Source: Pseudomonas abietaniphila (lineage in GTDB: Bacteria > Pseudomonadota > Gammaproteobacteria > Pseudomonadales > Pseudomonadaceae). Taken from it: 64,000 bases of DNA. The notes under the pieces are model-generated. The model had not been told where the DNA came from and searched no databases. It worked only from the letters and a program-made list of their open reading frames with translations. The number at the start of each line of letters is the position of its first letter. Position 1 is the first letter of the stretch. Positions 40,237 through 52,457 of this stretch are shown here, in pieces. The stretch covers positions 1,922,001 to 1,986,000 of the forward strand of contig NZ_CP155619.1 of NCBI RefSeq assembly GCF_039697315.1. Reading direction: 5' to 3'. The position numbers and the translations under genes are program-made.

Positions 40237-40695
40237 GTGGCATTTCGTCCTTTACCGGCTCGCTCACCGGCTGTTCTTTTGCGCGAAGCCAGGCCGCTTA
40301 AAGCCATTTTCAATCATGCCCAGCGACTGGCGCATTTACAGCGTCTGCTGGAAAGCCAGCTGCAACCCGCAGCGCGCGAGCACTGCCATGTGGCCTCGTG
40401 GCGTGAGGGTACTCTTTTGTTGATTGTCACCGACGGGCATTGGGCGACGCGTTTGCGGTATCAGCAGAAGCGGTTGCAGCGGCAGTTGGTGGCGTTCAAA
40501 GAGTTCGCGAATCTCACGCGATTGCAACTGAAGGTACAGCCTGCGACGGTGCATCGGGGTGCCGTTGGTCATTCAAGGGATTTGTCGACCGCGGCGGCGG
40601 AGTCGATCAGTTCGACGGCTGAGGGGATCAGTGATCCTAAGTTGCGTGCGGCGCTGGAGCGGTTGGCGGCGCATGGGAAGCCTAAGGAATCGTGA
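40237..40695 (+). CDS. dciA: DciA, replicative helicase loader/regulator (DUF721)
   Basis: 152-aa DUF721 protein. DciA replaces DnaC/DnaI as the helicase operator in bacteria without those loaders and was characterised in P. aeruginosa next to secA and lpxC, the same context as here. The N-terminal KH-like fold is seen as ILLREARPLKAIFNHAQRLAHLQ-type helices then CHVASWREGTLLLIVTDGHWATRLRYQ. The C-terminal third is disordered and Ser/Ala-rich. The start is a GTG at 40237 with AAAAGG somewhat far upstream. Confidence 0.9.
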   Translation: MAFRPLPARSPAVLLREARPLKAIFNHAQRLAHLQRLLESQLQPAAREHCHVASWREGTLLLIVTDGHWATRLRYQQKRLQRQLVAFKEFANLTRLQLKVQPATVHRGAVGHSRDLSTAAAESISSTAEGISDPKLRAALERLAAHGKPKES

Positions 40696-40713
40696 CGGAC
40701 ACGCTCGGCTTTG

Positions 40714-41005
40714 GGTGCATATCCGTTATCTCGGGTGGTGCTGATATTGGTTCCGCTCTTACAGCGGGTCACTTTTTCCAAGAGCCGAAATGTCGGACCA
40801 CGAAAAAGTAACCAAAAAGGCCCTGCTCCTGGCTTGGCCCTCCTGCGTCGGGTACCCGCATTCCGACGACGCTCCGTGGGCCCGCGCCGAACGGGCATCC
40901 ATGCCCTGACGGCGCTCTCGCGGCATCCATGCCGCTCGACCCACTGCGCGTCGTCTGCGTTTGGCCTGCACCCAAGTCGCGATTTGTGGTGGCTGGACTG
41001 TCGCG
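40714..41005 (+). repeat. Long interspersed repeat, copy 3 (subtype B)
   Basis: Begins 18 bp after dciA. It has TTCCGCTCTTACAGCGGGTC in the left half as in copy 2, then GACGCTCCGTGGGCCCGCGC, GCGGCATCCATGCCGCT and GCACCCAAGTCGCG. The inner edge carries GGCTGGAGCTAACGCTCATC, as after copy 1. It opens the second repeat island. The whole 40696-41995 gap (1.3 kb) holds repeats and no gene I accept. Confidence 0.75.
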
Positions 41006-41080
41006 GACAAGATCAACGCTGGCTGGAGCTAACGCTCATCGCCTTCTTAGTTCATGCATCTGCCTGCCGCATACCACCCT

Positions 41081-41474
41081 GTAGGAGCGCGCTTGCCCGC
41101 GATCTGCCGGGAACCGGCAGCAAAACCGGTGCATGCCGTGTGTCAGGTACAACCGAACGCTCATCGCTTTCTTAATTGTTGCATCAATCCTCTGCGCTGC
41201 ATTCCTGACTGTAGGAGCGTGGCTTGTCCCACGATCTGCCGGGAACCGGCAGCAAAACCGGTGGATGCGGTGTGTCAGGTACAACCGAACGCTCATCGCT
41301 TTCTTGATTGTTGCATCAATCCTCTGCGCTGCATTCTTGACTGTAGGAGCGTGGCTTGTCCCGCGATCTGCCGGGGACCGGCAGCAAAACCAGTGCATGC
41401 GGTGTGTCAGGTACAACCGAGTTGCCTGGTTTTGCTACCGCTGCGCGGCAGATCGCGGGCAAGCGCGCTCCTAC
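41081..41474 (+). repeat. Three tandem REP/REPIN units, period about 131 bp
   Basis: Units start with GTAGGAGCG at 41081, 41211 and 41343. The first two lack the closing inverted arm: the text jumps from GTACAACCGA directly to ACGCTCATCGCTTTCTT of the spacer. The third is a full REPIN closing with GCTCCTAC at 41467-41474. This looks like deletion of the right arm in one unit, then tandem copying of the shortened unit. Confidence 0.85.
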
Positions 41475-41514
41475 ACGAACTGCGTCAGCCTGATATTTCT
41501 GTGTGATCGTTTGT

Positions 41515-41618
41515 GATCGTTCCCACGCTCTGCGTGGGGATGCATGGCAAGACGCTCTGCGTCCAACTCGACGCGGAGCGTCAATCGATGCGTTACCACG
41601 CGGAGCGTGGGAACGATC
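41515..41618. repeat. 104-bp near-palindromic repeat element
   Basis: Starts GATCGTTCCCACGCTC and ends GAGCGTGGGAACGATC, perfect 16-bp outer arms, with inner imperfect arms (GACGCTCTGCGTCC and GACGCGGAGCGTC). It has the form of a common Pseudomonas intergenic palindrome. The motif CAAGCGCGCTCCTACA plus ACTGCGTCAGCCTGATATT occurs on both sides (from 41459 and from 41618), so the element is flanked by a ~35-bp duplication of the REP end. Confidence 0.75.
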
Positions 41619-41700
41619 AAGCGCGCTCCTACAGGGACTGCGTCAGCCTGATATTCCAGCTTCCGCCTCTGCTGTTGATTTTGCTCTTCTACATCAATAT

Positions 41701-41912
41701 TCCAAACGCCACAAAACGCGACTTGGGTGCGGGTCCACGGAGCGTCGTCGGGGTGCGGGTACCCGACGCAGGAGGGCCAAACCGGGAGCCTGAACCCTTG
41801 GCTGCCTCTTGAAACAAAGAGAGGGGTTATCAAGTAACTCGCCAAAGGCGAAACAGGTCTGACGTTAGCCAGATCCCCTCTAAGAGCCATCGCCGAAAAC
41901 AGATAGTTCACA
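41701..41912 (-). repeat. Long interspersed repeat, copy 4 (subtype A, internally deleted)
   Basis: Inverted relative to copy 3. On the minus strand it reads TTCGCCTTTGGCGAGTTACT and TGATAACC as in copy 1, then GACGCTCCGTGGACCCGCAC and CCAAGTCGCG. The section between the two CCGC words, about 80 bp present in the other copies, is missing. It closes the second repeat island. Confidence 0.7.
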
Positions 41913-41944
41913 CCCTCTCAACGCAAAAAAGCAGACCCCATAAA

Positions 41945-41967
41945 AAAGGCCACCCGAAGGTGGCCTT
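41945..41967 (-). terminator. Rho-independent terminator of lpxC / end of the dcw cluster
   Basis: AAGGCCACC, CGAA loop and GGTGGCCTT stem with flanking A and T runs, 29 bp past the lpxC stop. Confidence 0.88.
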
Positions 41968-41995
41968 AAATATGAAACGAGAAGAAGAGACGTTT

Positions 41996-42907
41996 TTACA
42001 CCGCCGCAACAGGGCGCATGTATGAGATCGGTGCGGTACTGGCATCTTCGAAGGTCACGACTTCATAAGCATCACTTTGTGCAATCAAAGCACGCAGCAG
42101 ACGATTGTTCAGACCGTGTCCCGACTTAAAGCCCTGATACTCGCCGATCAGGCTGTTGCCCAACAGATACAGGTCACCAATTGCATCCAGGATCTTGTGC
42201 TTGACGAATTCGTCCTCGTAACGCAGGCCGTCTTCGTTCAGCACACCGTCCTTGTCCACGACGATTGCGTTTTCAACGCTGCCGCCCAGAGCAAGGTTGT
42301 GCTTGCGCAGATACTCGATGTCTTTCATGAAACCGAAAGTACGTGCACGGCTCACTTCTTTTACGAAGGAGGTGCTGGAAAAGTCGACACATGCGGTTTG
42401 CGTGCGATTCTTCAGGTACGGGTGGTCGAAATCTATTTCGAAGCCCACCTTGAAACCTTCGAACGGCACGAACTTCGCAAACTTGCCGTCTTCTTCAACG
42501 CAGACTTCTTTCAGAATCCGGATGAATTTCTTCGGTGCGTCCTGTTCTTCCAGGCCAGCCGATTGAATCAGGAATACGAAGGGACCTGCGCTGCCGTCCA
42601 TGATTGGAACTTCGGAGGCAGAGAGTTCAACGTAGGCGTTATCGATGCCAAGGCCAGCCATGGCCGACAGCAAGTGTTCAACCGTATCGACCTTCACATC
42701 GCCATTGAACAGCGTTGTGGAAAGCGTGGTGTCGCCAACATTCAACGCGTGCGCGTTGATCTGGACGACCGGCTCGAGGTCGGTACGGAAAAACACAATG
42801 CCAGCGTTCACAGGTGCAGGTTTGAGGGTCAGGTAAACCTTTTCCCCCGAGTGCAGGCCGATACCTGTGGCACGGATAATATTCTTCAGGGTGCGTTGTT
42901 TAATCAT
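41996..42907 (-). CDS. lpxC: UDP-3-O-acyl-N-acetylglucosamine deacetylase LpxC
   Basis: 303-aa zinc enzyme for the first committed step of lipid A synthesis. The N-terminal [15 protein letters not shown], the zinc ligand in [17 protein letters not shown], and the second zinc cluster [17 protein letters not shown] are all intact. The catalytic His lies in GHGLNNRLL. Last gene of the dcw cluster with a 112-bp gap after ftsZ, in which its own promoter probably lies. Length is that of P. aeruginosa LpxC (303 aa). Confidence 0.98.
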   Translation of the reverse strand: MIKQRTLKNIIRATGIGLHSGEKVYLTLKPAPVNAGIVFFRTDLEPVVQINAHALNVGDTTLSTTLFNGDVKVDTVEHLLSAMAGLGIDNAYVELSASEVPIMDGSAGPFVFLIQSAGLEEQDAPKKFIRILKEVCVEEDGKFAKFVPFEGFKVGFEIDFDHPYLKNRTQTACVDFSSTSFVKEVSRARTFGFMKDIEYLRKHNLALGGSVENAIVVDKDGVLNEDGLRYEDEFVKHKILDAIGDLYLLGNSLIGEYQGFKSGHGLNNRLLRALIAQSDAYEVVTFEDASTAPISYMRPVAAV

Positions 42908-43019
42908 GGCATTGGCCGCTTCAGCGCATATCGCGAATTAGTATCAACAAAGGCTGGCGATGATAGCAGACCTCGCCTTTGCTGAACACCAATCACCCTT
43001 ATACCCCTGATAGAACTCA

Positions 43020-44210
43020 TCAATCAGCCTGACGACGCAGGAAAGCTGGAATGTCCAGGTAATCCAGATCGTCTTGCGGATTCATTTTCGCCGCAGCTGT
43101 CGCGCCTGCGTGAGCCTGATTGCGCATCACGGTAGGACGGTCCAGATCGCGGTAGTTCACCGAAGGCTGTTCCTGACGGACGGCTTGCTGCTGCACAGGT
43201 GCGGCTTGAGCGGTCTGCATGGTGTTGTCGATGACCTTCACAGGCTTCTCGATTTTTGCGCCCAGGCCGGTGGCAACCACGGTTACGTGCAGCTCGTCGC
43301 GCATGTCCGGATCGATAACGGTACCGACCTTGACCATGGCGTGCTCGGAGGCGAACGCTTCGATGATGCTACCCACGTCCGAGTACTCACCCAGAGACAG
43401 GTCAGGACCGGCAGTGATGTTGACCAGAATGCCGCGAGCACCCTGCAGGTTCACGTCTTCGAGCAGCGGGTTGCGAATCGCAGCTTCAGTGGCTTCACGC
43501 GCACGGTTAGGACCGCTTGCAGCACCGGTACCCATCATCGCCATGCCCATTTCGGACATCACGGTACGCACGTCGGCGAAGTCGACGTTGATCATGCCTG
43601 GACGCTTGATGATGTCGGAGATACCGCGAACGGCACCGGCCAGTACATCGTCAGCCTTGGCGAAAGCCGACAGCAGGCTGGCGTCTTTGCCCAGGATGGT
43701 CAGCAGTTTCTCGTTGGGAATGGTGATCAACGAGTCGACGCTTTCCGACAGCGCGCGGATGCCTTCATCGGCGATCTGCATGCGCTTGCGACCTTCGAAC
43801 GGGAACGGACGGGTGACCACCGCAACGGTCAGAATGCCCATTTCCTTGGCCACTTCGGCGATGATCGGCGCAGCACCGGTACCGGTACCGCCACCCATGC
43901 CGGTGGTGATGAAGACCATGTTGGTGCCCTGCAGCACTTCCGCAATGCGCTCACGATCTTCCAGCGCAGCCTGACGGCCCACTTCAGGGTTGGCACCCGC
44001 GCCAAGACCTTTGGTCACGCCTGTGCCCAATTGCAGGATGGTACGCGCACCGATGTTTTTCAGTGCTTGAGCATCGGTGTTGGCGCAGATGAACTCGACA
44101 CCTTCAATGTTGCTCTTGACCATGTGATTGACTGCGTTGCCGCCGCCACCACCAACGCCGATAACTTTAATTACCGGGCTTTGTGGGATGTTGTCTACGA
44201 GCTCGAACAT
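43020..44210 (-). CDS. ftsZ: Cell division protein FtsZ
   Basis: 396-aa tubulin-like GTPase that forms the Z-ring. The GTP-binding G-box reads GGGTGTGAAP, and the N-terminal VIGVGGGGGNAVNHM is conserved. A variable linker (about 318-375) is rich in Gln, Pro and Ala. The C-terminal peptide DYLDIPAFLRRQAD binds FtsA and ZipA. It follows ftsA by 63 bp. Confidence 0.99.
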   Translation of the reverse strand: MFELVDNIPQSPVIKVIGVGGGGGNAVNHMVKSNIEGVEFICANTDAQALKNIGARTILQLGTGVTKGLGAGANPEVGRQAALEDRERIAEVLQGTNMVFITTGMGGGTGTGAAPIIAEVAKEMGILTVAVVTRPFPFEGRKRMQIADEGIRALSESVDSLITIPNEKLLTILGKDASLLSAFAKADDVLAGAVRGISDIIKRPGMINVDFADVRTVMSEMGMAMMGTGAASGPNRAREATEAAIRNPLLEDVNLQGARGILVNITAGPDLSLGEYSDVGSIIEAFASEHAMVKVGTVIDPDMRDELHVTVVATGLGAKIEKPVKVIDNTMQTAQAAPVQQQAVRQEQPSVNYRDLDRPTVMRNQAHAGATAAAKMNPQDDLDYLDIPAFLRRQAD

Positions 44211-44273
44211 GTTCCCTCTCCTTCAGTTCTCTAGTTTTATGTCGCCTGTTGCCTGCCTACCACTTTTTGAATC

Positions 44274-45533
44274 TTAGAAATTCCCCTGAACCCAGCGCTT
44301 GAGACGCTCAAACACTGGTGCTTTAGGTTCATCGCTATAACTGCTACCGGAGCCGGAAAGGCCGGACAGCGAGATGCCGTCAGACTGCTTTTGCAGTCCG
44401 TACAGCAACAGGCCGACGCCGGTGGAGTAGATCGGGTTGCGAACGACGTCCGCGAGCCCTTTGACACTGTGCGGAACGCCCAGGCGGACCGGCATGTGGA
44501 AGATTTCTTCCGCCAGTTCCACTGCGCCTTCCATTTTCGACGTACCACCGGTCAGCACGATGCCGGCCGGGATCAGGTCTTCGTAGCCGCTGCGACGCAG
44601 TTCGGCCTGGATCAGGGTGAACAGCTCGTCGTAACGAGGCTCGACCACTTCAGCCAGCGCCTGACGCGACAGCTCGCGAGGTGGACGGTCGCCCACGCTC
44701 GGTACTTTGATGGTTTCACCGGCACCGGCCAGCTTGGCCAGGGCGCAGGCGTAACGGATCTTGATTTCTTCGGCGTACTGGGTCGGTGTGCGCAACGCCA
44801 TGGCGATGTCGTTGGTCACCTGATCGCCGGCAATCGGGATCACGGCCGTGTGGCGGATCGCGCCTTCGGTAAAGATCGCGATGTCGGTGGTGCCGCCGCC
44901 GATGTCCACCAGGCAGACGCCCAGCTCTTTTTCGTCATCGGTCAGGACCGAATACGCCGACGCCAGTTGTTCAAGAATGATGTCGTCAACTTCCAGGCCG
45001 CAGCGACGCACGCATTTCTCGATATTCTGAGCCGCATTCACGGCGCAGGTCACGACGTGGACCTTGGCTTCCAGACGCACGCCCGACATGCCCAGCGGCT
45101 CACGAACGCCTTCCTGGTTATCGATGACGTAATCCTGCGGCAGGGTGTGCAGCACGCGCTGGTCAGCCGGAATCGCCACGGCCTGAGCGGCGTCGAGTAC
45201 ACGCTCAAGGTCAGCGGAGCTCACTTCGCGGTCACGGATCGCCACGATGCCGTGGGAGTTCAGGCTACGAATGTGATTACCGGCGACACCGACGAACGCC
45301 GAGTGAATGCGGCAGCCTGCCATCAGCTGCGCCTCTTCCACCGCGCGCTGGATCGACTGCACGGTGGACTCGATGTTCACCACCACGCCCTTCTTCAGGC
45401 CGCGTGAAGGGTGGGTGCCGATACCGACGATTTCCAGCGTGCCATCAGCCGCGACTTCGCCTACCAGCGCCACCACCTTGGAGGTGCCGATATCCAATCC
45501 GACGATCATTTTGCCGCTTTGCACGTTTGCCAT
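44274..45533 (-). CDS. ftsA: Cell division protein FtsA
   Basis: 419-aa actin-like ATPase that ties FtsZ to the membrane. Phosphate loops are seen in IVGLDIGTSKV and VDIGGGTTDIAIF, and the adenosine motif in AGIVLTGGTSKMEG. The C-terminal amphipathic membrane anchor is VFERLKRWVQGNF. It lies 15 bp after ftsQ. Confidence 0.98.
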   Translation of the reverse strand: MANVQSGKMIVGLDIGTSKVVALVGEVAADGTLEIVGIGTHPSRGLKKGVVVNIESTVQSIQRAVEEAQLMAGCRIHSAFVGVAGNHIRSLNSHGIVAIRDREVSSADLERVLDAAQAVAIPADQRVLHTLPQDYVIDNQEGVREPLGMSGVRLEAKVHVVTCAVNAAQNIEKCVRRCGLEVDDIILEQLASAYSVLTDDEKELGVCLVDIGGGTTDIAIFTEGAIRHTAVIPIAGDQVTNDIAMALRTPTQYAEEIKIRYACALAKLAGAGETIKVPSVGDRPPRELSRQALAEVVEPRYDELFTLIQAELRRSGYEDLIPAGIVLTGGTSKMEGAVELAEEIFHMPVRLGVPHSVKGLADVVRNPIYSTGVGLLLYGLQKQSDGISLSGLSGSGSSYSDEPKAPVFERLKRWVQGNF

Positions 45534-45548
45534 GGGTCCTGCCTCTTA

Positions 45549-46418
45549 TCAATTCTTCGCGACGGCGGGTTTGTCCGTCGTTGGCGCTGACGCCTGCTCA
45601 CGCCAACCGACGGCAAGGCCGTTGTTGTAACGCAGGTCGACTCGCGCAATGTTCGTGATCTGTTCTTTAAGCGTTTTTTCGTAGATGGCGATAAAGCGGC
45701 GCATCTTCTCAACCAGATTGCCTCGTCCCAGCAACAGCTCCAGGCCGGGGCCCGCGCTGCCTGCGCCGGTGGTCAGAAACCAGCTGCCTCGCTCACGCAA
45801 TTCCAGGCGAGCGATGGAGAACCCCAGCGGGCGCAACATCTGACTCAGCACCTGGTATTGCTGCATCACCTGCTGTTGAGCCCGTTGAGGCCCGAACAAC
45901 TGCGGAAGGTGTTCGTAGTTGGCCAGTTCACGCGGTGTGAACGCCTGACCCTGGTTGTTCAGCAGCGCTTGGTCACCCCAACGCGCAACCGGTAATTGTT
46001 CTTCCAGTCGGATCACCACCTGATCCGGCCAGACACGGCGGACCTCGGCGTGGGCGATCCACGGCATCTGCTCAAGCTCGGTGCGCATGCCGGCCAGGTC
46101 GACGTTGAAGAAGCTCGTCGCCACATACGGCGCAATGCGCTGCTGAACGGCCTGCTGGCTGATGTAGCTCAGGTCGCCCTGAACGTTGATCCGCGAGATC
46201 GGACGGTCGGCGTATGGCAGCAGACGCTGGGCGGCTTCGTACGTGCCGAAGCCCAGCACGACCAGCAACACAGGCCACATCAGGCTGCGCAGGAAACCGA
46301 AACTCGGCTTGGGCATACGCGACGACAGTGGCTCGCGAGCCACCATCCGGCTGGCGCCGCGAGGCACCGGCTTGCGGCCCGGAGTAGATTGCTGATGACG
46401 TAGCGTCGCGCCGTGCAT
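45549..46418 (-). CDS. ftsQ: Cell division protein FtsQ
   Basis: 289-aa bitopic inner-membrane divisome protein. After a basic cytoplasmic tail it has one membrane segment ([22 protein letters not shown]), then a POTRA domain ([23 protein letters not shown]) and the FtsQ domain that binds FtsL/FtsB. The gene begins 3 bp after ddlB. The extended N-terminus (about 45 residues before the membrane segment) is Pro/Arg rich. Confidence 0.96.
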   Translation of the reverse strand: MHGATLRHQQSTPGRKPVPRGASRMVAREPLSSRMPKPSFGFLRSLMWPVLLVVLGFGTYEAAQRLLPYADRPISRINVQGDLSYISQQAVQQRIAPYVATSFFNVDLAGMRTELEQMPWIAHAEVRRVWPDQVVIRLEEQLPVARWGDQALLNNQGQAFTPRELANYEHLPQLFGPQRAQQQVMQQYQVLSQMLRPLGFSIARLELRERGSWFLTTGAGSAGPGLELLLGRGNLVEKMRRFIAIYEKTLKEQITNIARVDLRYNNGLAVGWREQASAPTTDKPAVAKN

Positions 46419-46421
46419 GAT

Positions 46422-48830
<2,409 letters not shown>

Positions 48831-48838
<8 letters not shown>

Positions 48839-49904
48839 GGACCACCTCCAGGCAGACATCGACGACAGTGTTGGTGGCGTCCGGCTTGGCCAGTTGGCGA
48901 GCCGTGCTGGCCATGCGTTTCAATTGTTCGGGTTGCATCAAAACCTCTTTCAGGCGAGCCGCCATCTCGGCAGCGCCAGTTGTCGCTTGCGGCATCACGA
49001 AGGCGGCGCCTTCACGAGCCAGATATTCGGCATTGCGCGACTGGTGATCGTCGATCGCGTGGGGCAACGGCACCAGCAACGACGGCAAGCCTGCAGCTGC
49101 CAGTTCACTGATGGTCAGCGCACCTGCGCGGCACACCACCAGATCCGCCCAGCAATAGGCTTGAGCCATGTCCTTGATGAACGGGGCGACCTGCGCCTCG
49201 ACACCGGCCGCGCGATAACGCTCGGTGGTGACTTCATCGTGATTCTTGCCTGCCTGATGGAACACCTCGGGGCGTATGTCCACAGGCACTTGCGCCAGCG
49301 CTTCTGGCAGCAGCTTGTTCAGCGGCTCTGCGCCAAGGCTTCCGCCCAGCACCAGCAAACGCGGTTTGCGTCCGACCAGGGCCTGGCGCGGCGTTTCGAA
49401 AAACAGCTCGGCACGGACCGGATTACCGGTGGTGCGGCGCTTTGCCGACGCGGCAAACGTCTGTGGAAATGCCTCGCACACGCGGCTGGCGAACGATGCC
49501 AGGCTGCGGTTGGCCGTACCGGCGACGGCGTTCTGCTCATGGATGATCAACGGCACACCCGCCATTTTGGCGGCGAGACCACCCGGGCCGGTGACATAAC
49601 CCCCAAACCCGACCACACACACCGGCTTCAGCTCACGCATGACTCGGCGCGCCTGAAAAAGCGACTTGAGCAACATGAACGGCGCCTTGAGCAGGGACAG
49701 ACGGCCCTTGCCACGCAGCCCCGTAGCGTTGATCAAATGCAGCTTGAGGCCGGCCGCAGGAACCAGTTCGTTCTCGATGCCGCGCGGCGTGCCCAGCCAG
49801 TGCACGGTGTAGCCACGGGCCTGGAATTCCCGCGCGCAGGCCAGCGCCGGGAACACGTGTCCGCCGGTGCCGCCCGCCATGATCAGCACATTACCGACGG
49901 CCAT
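48831..49904 (-). CDS. murG: UDP-GlcNAc transferase MurG (lipid II synthase)
   Basis: 357-aa GT28 glycosyltransferase adding GlcNAc to lipid I on the cytoplasmic face of the inner membrane. The N-terminal glycine loop is [14 protein letters not shown], and the acceptor and donor segments are seen in [14 protein letters not shown] and [17 protein letters not shown]. The start at 49904 lies 14 bp inside ftsW. Confidence 0.98.
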
Positions 49905-51108
49905 GGGTGGGCTCCTCGGCAAAATCGCTTTCACTGAATTCAGCTTCTTCGCTGCCCATGTTGTTGCGCGATTCCCATTCGATGCGCAGCAGCAGACCCA
50001 GACTGGCGCAGCAGATGATCAACGAGCTGCCGCCGTAACTAAGGAACGGCAAGGTCAGGCCTTTGGTCGGCAGCAGACCGACGTTCACGCCGATGTTGAT
50101 CAAGAACTGACCGATCCACAGGAACGCGAGGCCATAGGCGGTGTAAGCGGCGAAGAACTGCTTGGCGCGCTCGGCCCACATGCCGATGTACATCGCACGG
50201 ATACTCACGAAGACGAACAGTGCGACGGTAGCCAGCGAGCCGACCACGCCCAGCTCTTCGGCCAATACCGAGAACACGAAGTCGGTGTGCGCTTCCGGCA
50301 GGTAGAACTGTTTCTGCACGCTGTTGCCCAGACCGACGCCGAACCATTCGCCGCGACCGAACGCGATCAGGGCCTGAGTCAACTGGTAGCCCGAGCCGAA
50401 CTGGTCGGACCATGGGTCGGTAAAGGTGATCAGACGTGCCATCCGGTAAGGCTGAGCCTGAACCAGTACGAACACGGCGGCGACGGCGAGTGCAACCATC
50501 AGGGCAAAACGGAACAGGCCGACGCCACCGAGGAACAGCATCGCAGCGGCAGCGCCCATCATCACGACGGTGGCACCGAAGTCAGGCTCCATCAGCAGCA
50601 ACCCGGCCATGGGCAACAGCACGATGAATGGCTTGAAGAAGCCCATCCAGCTCTCGCGCACTTCCTGCTGACGGCGAATCAGATAGCCCGCCAGGAAAAT
50701 CACCACGAAAACCTTGGCAATCTCCGAGGGCTGAACGTTGAACATGCCGAAGCCGATCCAGCGCATCGAGCCGTTCACCTCACGCCCGATCCCGGGCACG
50801 ATCACCATGACCAGCAGACCGAAGGCGCCAATCAGCATCAACCAGCCCAAGCGTTGCCAGGTGGCGACAGGCACCATCATGGTCGCCACGCACGCACCGA
50901 GCCCCAGCACCAGATAGATCAGGTGGCGGGTCATCATGTACAGCGCGTTGCCGGACTGCACGGCAGCCACTTCCGACGACGCGGACGTGATCATCACAAG
51001 GCCCAGGCCGAGCAATGCCAGGCAGCCGGCGAGCATCGGGAAATCGACGTCTACACCACGACCGCTGATGATCGGTGACGGGTAAGGCTTGATCACGCCA
51101 AAAATCAT
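49891..51108 (-). CDS. ftsW: Septal peptidoglycan polymerase FtsW (SEDS family)
   Basis: 405-aa inner-membrane glycosyltransferase that polymerises lipid II with FtsI at the septum. About ten membrane segments are visible. The catalytic Asp region of SEDS proteins is seen in EAHTDFVFSVLAEELG, and the C-terminal motif LPFLSYGGSSLI is present. It overlaps murD by 4 bp. Confidence 0.97.
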   Translation of the reverse strand: MIFGVIKPYPSPIISGRGVDVDFPMLAGCLALLGLGLVMITSASSEVAAVQSGNALYMMTRHLIYLVLGLGACVATMMVPVATWQRLGWLMLIGAFGLLVMVIVPGIGREVNGSMRWIGFGMFNVQPSEIAKVFVVIFLAGYLIRRQQEVRESWMGFFKPFIVLLPMAGLLLMEPDFGATVVMMGAAAAMLFLGGVGLFRFALMVALAVAAVFVLVQAQPYRMARLITFTDPWSDQFGSGYQLTQALIAFGRGEWFGVGLGNSVQKQFYLPEAHTDFVFSVLAEELGVVGSLATVALFVFVSIRAMYIGMWAERAKQFFAAYTAYGLAFLWIGQFLINIGVNVGLLPTKGLTLPFLSYGGSSLIICCASLGLLLRIEWESRNNMGSEEAEFSESDFAEEPTHGRR

Positions 51109-52451
51109 GACAAGTCCCCCACGGCCTGGGCGAACAGGCGTCCGCGCTCTTCGAAATTCTTGAACATATCCAGGCTTGCGCAGGCTGGGGACAGCAACAC
51201 GGCGTCCCCTTCCTGAGCCGATTCGGCAGCACGTTGCACAGCTTCTTCCAATGTTTTGACGCGTATCAAAGGCACCGAATCGCCGAAGGTTTCAGCGAGC
51301 AGTTCAGCGTCGCGCCCCAAGAGGACAACGGCGCGGCAGTGGGTGGCGACCGGGGTTTTGAGCGCAGAAAAATCGGCGCCCTTGCCATCACCACCGGCGA
51401 TCAGCACCAGCTTGCCGCTGATGTCCGTACCCAGGCCCTCGATGGCCGCCAGTGCGGCACCGACGTTGGTCGCCTTGGAGTCGTCGTAATAGCTGACGCG
51501 GTTGAGCTCGCGAACCCACTGGCAGCGATGCACCAGGCCTGCGAACGTGCGCAGGCTGGACAGCATCGCGTCGAACGGCAAACCGACGGCATGGCCGAGC
51601 GCCAATGCAGCCAGGGCGTTGGCCTGGTTGTGGGCGCCACGGATTTTCAATTCACGGACCGGCATAAGGTGTTCGAACTGGAAGGCCAGGTACTTCTCGC
51701 CGTTCTCTTCTCGCAGACCAAAGCCGTTGATGTCAGGTGTGTTCAGACCAAAGGTCCAGCAAGGCACCCCTTCCCCGATCAATGGTCGCGACAGGGCGTC
51801 CTGACGGTTGACCACGACCTGACGCGCACCCCGGAAGATCCGGTGCTTGGCAAGGTGGTAAGCCGGCAGCCCGCTGTAGCGGTCCATGTGGTCTTCGCTG
51901 ACGTTGAGCACGGTGGCGACTTCAGCGCCGAGATGATCGGTAGTTTCCAGCTGGAAACTCGACAGTTCCATCACGTACAGCTCGACGTCGTCACTGAGCA
52001 GGTCCAGCGCGGGCGTCCCGAGATTCCCGCCGACAGCCACACGCTTACCGGCTGCTGCGGCCATCTCACCGACCAGCGTGGTCACGGTGCTTTTCGCGTT
52101 GGAGCCGCTGATGGCGACGATAGGCGCCTTCGCGTTACGCGCGAACAACTCGATGTCGCCCGAAAGCTTCACGCCACGGGCGGCGGCCTGCTGCAATGCC
52201 GGTGTCGCCAGCGCCAGACCCGGACTCACGTACAGTTCGTCAGCGCGGCAGAGAAACTCGACGTCCAGCTCGCCACAACGCACTTCCACCTGCGGATAGT
52301 CACGACGCAGGGTCGCCAGCTCAGGTGGATTCTCACGGGTGTCCGCCACCGCAAACGCCACGCCCCGGTTCGCCAGGAAGCGAACCAGGGACATGCCGCT
52401 CTTGCCGAGACCGACAACGATGCGGAAGTGAGAAGAAGCGATCAGCGACAC
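51105..52451 (-). CDS. murD: UDP-MurNAc-L-alanine--D-glutamate ligase MurD
   Basis: 448-aa Mur ligase adding D-Glu. The N-terminal GLGKSGMSLVRFLANRG is the uridine site. The P-loop reads GSNAKSTVTTL, with Asn-Ala in place of the more common Asn-Gly but the essential KST present. It lies 6 bp after mraY. Confidence 0.97.
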   Translation of the reverse strand: MSLIASSHFRIVVGLGKSGMSLVRFLANRGVAFAVADTRENPPELATLRRDYPQVEVRCGELDVEFLCRADELYVSPGLALATPALQQAAARGVKLSGDIELFARNAKAPIVAISGSNAKSTVTTLVGEMAAAAGKRVAVGGNLGTPALDLLSDDVELYVMELSSFQLETTDHLGAEVATVLNVSEDHMDRYSGLPAYHLAKHRIFRGARQVVVNRQDALSRPLIGEGVPCWTFGLNTPDINGFGLREENGEKYLAFQFEHLMPVRELKIRGAHNQANALAALALGHAVGLPFDAMLSSLRTFAGLVHRCQWVRELNRVSYYDDSKATNVGAALAAIEGLGTDISGKLVLIAGGDGKGADFSALKTPVATHCRAVVLLGRDAELLAETFGDSVPLIRVKTLEEAVQRAAESAQEGDAVLLSPACASLDMFKNFEERGRLFAQAVGDLS

Positions 52452-52457
52452 TCTGTT

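Noticed and set aside
41036..41516. Frames of 126-150 aa with internal peptide repeats
   Set aside because: The peptide repeats come from the tandem REP units; there is no gene signature or ribosome site.
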